Origin: Mageeibacillus sp. UBA1212
GTDB lineage: Bacteria; Bacillota; Clostridia; UBA1212
Length of the DNA stretch: 17,325 nt
Reading direction: 5' to 3'
Assembly: GCA_002309655.1 (NCBI GenBank)
Contig: DBXM01000038.1
Location: 1-17,325 of the forward strand
The notes beneath the pieces are model-generated. The model searched no databases. It was not told where the DNA came from and worked only from the letters and a program-made list of their open reading frames with translations. Made by a program: the position numbers and the translations under genes. Below, piece after piece: positions 14,890-17,325 of the stretch; the stretch's first letter is position 1; each line of letters opens with the position of its first letter.

Positions 14890-17325
14890 ATGGGTGCGGA
14901 TTTGCGTACGTCCGGAATGACCGGGCGCGGAAAACCGAATAAGCAGAACGCCGAAGCGGAGTACGCTTTGAAAGTTGAGGAGAGAAAGCAGCGCCTTTCA
15001 GACGCTTTTCCTGAGCTTTCGGGGGTGCCTTTCGACGCGTGCGCGCTTTTCGACCTGGATCCGGACAACAAGGCGTGCGACGGCATTCTCGCGCTGGCGG
15101 GAGGGCGCGCCGTCGTTGAGATGATAATGGCGGACGGCGCGGCGACTGGAAAGACTATTCCCGTTGAAGAGATCGCAAGCGTCGTCATGCGGCGCGACTT
15201 CGGCGTTTTCGCGGGCGAGGCGGTCCTGAAGGACGGCCGGACTGCGGTTCTGTGCCACGCGACCCCGGAGTGTTCGCTGCGGGTGATTCCGGTCTTGAAG
15301 GCGCTCGAAATGACCGTCAGCGGGGCCGGTGACGCGACGCCTTTGGCGGCGGGAGAAAGACCTTCGGGCGGCGCCGGCTTCAGACCGCGGAAAATCGCGG
15401 AAAACGCCGGAAGAACCGGACAGATAAAACCCGGCGACGGAAGTAAAGGCGGAAACAAAGAAAACGAAAGCAAAAAGGGCGGAAAAATCCGGAAAAACAA
15501 GGAAAAAGCCGGAAAATCCGGCGGCGAGTCCGTTCCCGAACCTCAGGGCGACGGACCGCGGATCTGCCCGAAATGCGGCCGCCCGATAAGACCCGGCGCC
15601 TCGGGCTGCAGCAGGTGCTTCGACAAGAAAAAAGTCATCAAAAAACTTATCGAACTCGCCGAACCCCACAAGACCGCGATATTCTTCGTCGTCTTTTTCC
15701 AGTTCGTGCTGATGGGCATAAGTATGCTCACGCCGGTCATCAACCGCCACCTCGTGGACGACTACGTCAAGAACGACGCCTCGGCAGGCCTTATCGCCTC
15801 CGACCCGGTGAAGGTGCTGATACCGTTCATCGCACTGATTTTGGGCATGCTCGTGTGCCGGATCGCGAACTGGGGCGTGAGCTTCGTGAGGGGCTACATC
15901 TCCATGAGGGTCGGCATCGGCACGATTGTCGACATAAGGCGCAAGCTTTTCGCGAAAGTCCAGTCGCTCTCGATCTCGCAGGTCGAAAAACGCACCACCG
16001 GCGAGATAATGGTGACGCTTTCCAGCGACGCGGGGCAGATTCAGGGGTTCGTGAACAACTGGCTGCCGAACTTCTTCCAGCAGATAATCATGCTGCTCGT
16101 CATCAGCGGCATTATGGTCTATTACGACTGGCGGCTGCTCGTCATATTCGCGCTTCCGCTTCCCATAACCGCGGCGGCAATCGTCGCGTTCCACAAGCGC
16201 ACCAGAACGCTGATGGGCAGGCAGCGCGAGGCTTCGTCCGAGACCACGGCGGCGCTTCACGACATTCTTTCGGGAATCCGGGTCGTCAAGGCTTACGGAA
16301 CCGAGGCGAGGGAGAATCTGCGCTACAAAAAAGCCGCCGCCCGCGAGCGCGACATTTCGGTGGAGACCGAGATCCTTCTCGCGAAGCTGTCGCCGTTCAT
16401 CCGCTTCGGCCTGACGGTCGGAAACTACTTTTTGCTCTATTATACGGGAAAAATGATCCTCGGCGGCGCGCTCACCGTCGGCCAGTGCACGATGTTCGCG
16501 GCCTACGTGGGAATGATCTACGAACCGCTCGGATGGCTCGCGAACTTCCCGTCCCAGATGCTGCGCGTGCTCACGTCCGCCAACCGAATTTTCGACCTTC
16601 TTGACGAACAGTCCGAGTCGAAGAGCGAGAACGGAACGGTCCGCAGGATCGACGGCAACATCACGTTCGAGAACGTCAGTTTCGGCTACGAGAGCACGAA
16701 GACGGTACTTAAAAACATAAGCCTCGAGATCAAACCGGGCGAGATGATCGGCCTGGTGGGGCGCTCCGGCGTCGGCAAGTCGACGTTCATCAACCTGGTG
16801 ATGAGGCTTTACGACTGCGACAGCGGCAGGATTTTGATCGACGGCGAGGACATCAGAAATTACGACACGGAGTGCCTGAGAAGCCAGCTGGGCGCGGTGC
16901 TGCAGGAGACGGTGCTTACAAGCGCGAGTCTGTTCGAGAATATCGCCTACTCGAAGCCGGGCGCGACTGTTGAGGAGGTCATCGAGTGCAGCAAGGCGGC
17001 CGGGGTTCACGACTTCGCGGTCAAGCTTCCCGACGGCTACAACACCAAAATCGGCGAGAAGGGCTACACGCTCTCGGGTGGTGAACGGCAGCGCGTCGCG
17101 ATTGCGAGGGCCATTCTGCGCGACCCGAGGATACTGATTCTGGACGAGGCCACTTCCTCGCTGGACACCGAGATGGAAAAGCAGATTCAGGACGCCATCG
17201 CCGAACTCGTCAGGGACAGGACCACCATCGCTATCGCGCACAGGCTCTCCACGCTCAGGAACGCGGCGAAGATCATCGTTCTCGACGGCGGCAGGATCGT
17301 CGAGGCCGGCAGCCCCAACGAACTC
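14890..17325 (+). CDS. Second ABC transporter of the same architecture, cut by the window end
   Basis: 812 codons are visible and the frame is open at the window edge; only a short C-terminus is missing. Order: an N-terminal soluble domain (about 1-160) with FDLDPD, matching that of the first ABC protein; a Gly/Lys/Asn-rich linker (about 165-222); a zinc ribbon with C226, C229, C240 and C243; an exporter membrane domain (about 262-560); and an NBD with Walker A GRSGVGKST (624-632), Q-loop LQET, signature LSGGERQR (728-735), Walker B ending D752-E753, and H784. ATPase residues are intact in both ABC proteins, so neither shows the degenerate site seen in many heterodimeric exporters. GGGAGGGG with 9-nt spacing fixes ATG 14890. 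It is 46 nt after the DUF1854 gene; the pair with the first ABC gene suggests a heterodimer or two related homodimers. Confidence 0.92.
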   Translation, partial: MGADLRTSGMTGRGKPNKQNAEAEYALKVEERKQRLSDAFPELSGVPFDACALFDLDPDNKACDGILALAGGRAVVEMIMADGAATGKTIPVEEIASVVMRRDFGVFAGEAVLKDGRTAVLCHATPECSLRVIPVLKALEMTVSGAGDATPLAAGERPSGGAGFRPRKIAENAGRTGQIKPGDGSKGGNKENESKKGGKIRKNKEKAGKSGGESVPEPQGDGPRICPKCGRPIRPGASGCSRCFDKKKVIKKLIELAEPHKTAIFFVVFFQFVLMGISMLTPVINRHLVDDYVKNDASAGLIASDPVKVLIPFIALILGMLVCRIANWGVSFVRGYISMRVGIGTIVDIRRKLFAKVQSLSISQVEKRTTGEIMVTLSSDAGQIQGFVNNWLPNFFQQIIMLLVISGIMVYYDWRLLVIFALPLPITAAAIVAFHKRTRTLMGRQREASSETTAALHDILSGIRVVKAYGTEARENLRYKKAAARERDISVETEILLAKLSPFIRFGLTVGNYFLLYYTGKMILGGALTVGQCTMFAAYVGMIYEPLGWLANFPSQMLRVLTSANRIFDLLDEQSESKSENGTVRRIDGNITFENVSFGYESTKTVLKNISLEIKPGEMIGLVGRSGVGKSTFINLVMRLYDCDSGRILIDGEDIRNYDTECLRSQLGAVLQETVLTSASLFENIAYSKPGATVEEVIECSKAAGVHDFAVKLPDGYNTKIGEKGYTLSGGERQRVAIARAILRDPRILILDEATSSLDTEMEKQIQDAIAELVRDRTTIAIAHRLSTLRNAAKIIVLDGGRIVEAGSPNEL
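15391..15516 (+). repeat. Phased A-tract decamers inside the ABC linker-coding region
   Basis: Decamers of the form AAAA(A)N-CCGG-like recur at about 10-bp spacing: AAAATCGCGG (15391) then AAAACGCCGG (15401), and A-tracts starting at 15472, 15483, 15493, 15503 and 15513. A 10-bp period is not a multiple of a codon, so the encoded linker is low-complexity and not a peptide repeat. It resembles the phased repeat upstream of the first ABC gene. Confidence 0.7.

Noticed and set aside
13773..17241. Two further long minus-strand open frames opposite the ABC genes
   Set aside because: Same codon-bias shadow effect; no family motifs and no ribosome binding sites.

Overview
The window suggests a Bacillota (probably Clostridia-type) chromosome, most likely from an uncultured gut or rumen lineage. 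This rests on strong AGGAGG-type ribosome binding sites, a type I-C CRISPR-Cas locus, a cytosolic GH78 rhamnosidase, an M32 carboxypeptidase and a DUF1854/ABC gene set. The taxon is an inference, not something the sequence states. Composition changes near 7.4-7.65 kb: the CRISPR-Cas part is visibly AT-richer (AAA, GAA, TTT, ATA codons), while the rest strongly prefers GCG, GAC, TTC and CTC codons. This suggests that the CRISPR-Cas block is an acquired island.

Region 1 (1-7107) is a type I-C CRISPR-Cas locus on the + strand. A near-perfect sigma-A promoter precedes cas3, cas5c, cas8c and cas7c, which are tightly coupled. cas8c contains a well-placed internal ribosome binding site and GTG start that should make the small subunit Cas11c. 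The adaptation module is destroyed: one 149-codon ORF joins the first ~75 residues of Cas4 to the last ~74 residues of Cas2, so most of cas4, all of cas1 and the start of cas2 are missing, with the frame kept. An AT-rich leader holding a perfect 12-bp inverted repeat follows, then an array of 14 repeats (32 bp) and 13 spacers (33-36 bp) whose distal repeats are decaying. The effector genes look intact, so this looks like an interference-capable system that cannot adapt on its own.

Region 2 (7108-7652) has no convincing protein gene. It holds an array trailer of unknown content, a strong promoter (TTGAAA-17-TATAAT at 7400-7428), and a ~200-nt stretch with several mutually consistent helices, one pair forming a pseudoknot. 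I read this as a structured RNA, either free-standing or in the 5' leader of the next gene.

Region 3 (7653-17325) is a co-directional, GC-rich gene string: GH78 alpha-L-rhamnosidase, M32 metallocarboxypeptidase, an ABC transporter (TMD+NBD) with an N-terminal accessory domain and zinc ribbon, a DUF1854 protein, and a second ABC transporter of the same unusual architecture that runs off the window. The two ABC proteins and the DUF1854 protein probably act together as an exporter whose substrate cannot be read from the sequence. Phased A-tracts (10-bp period) lie just upstream of the first ABC gene and recur inside the linker-coding part of the second.
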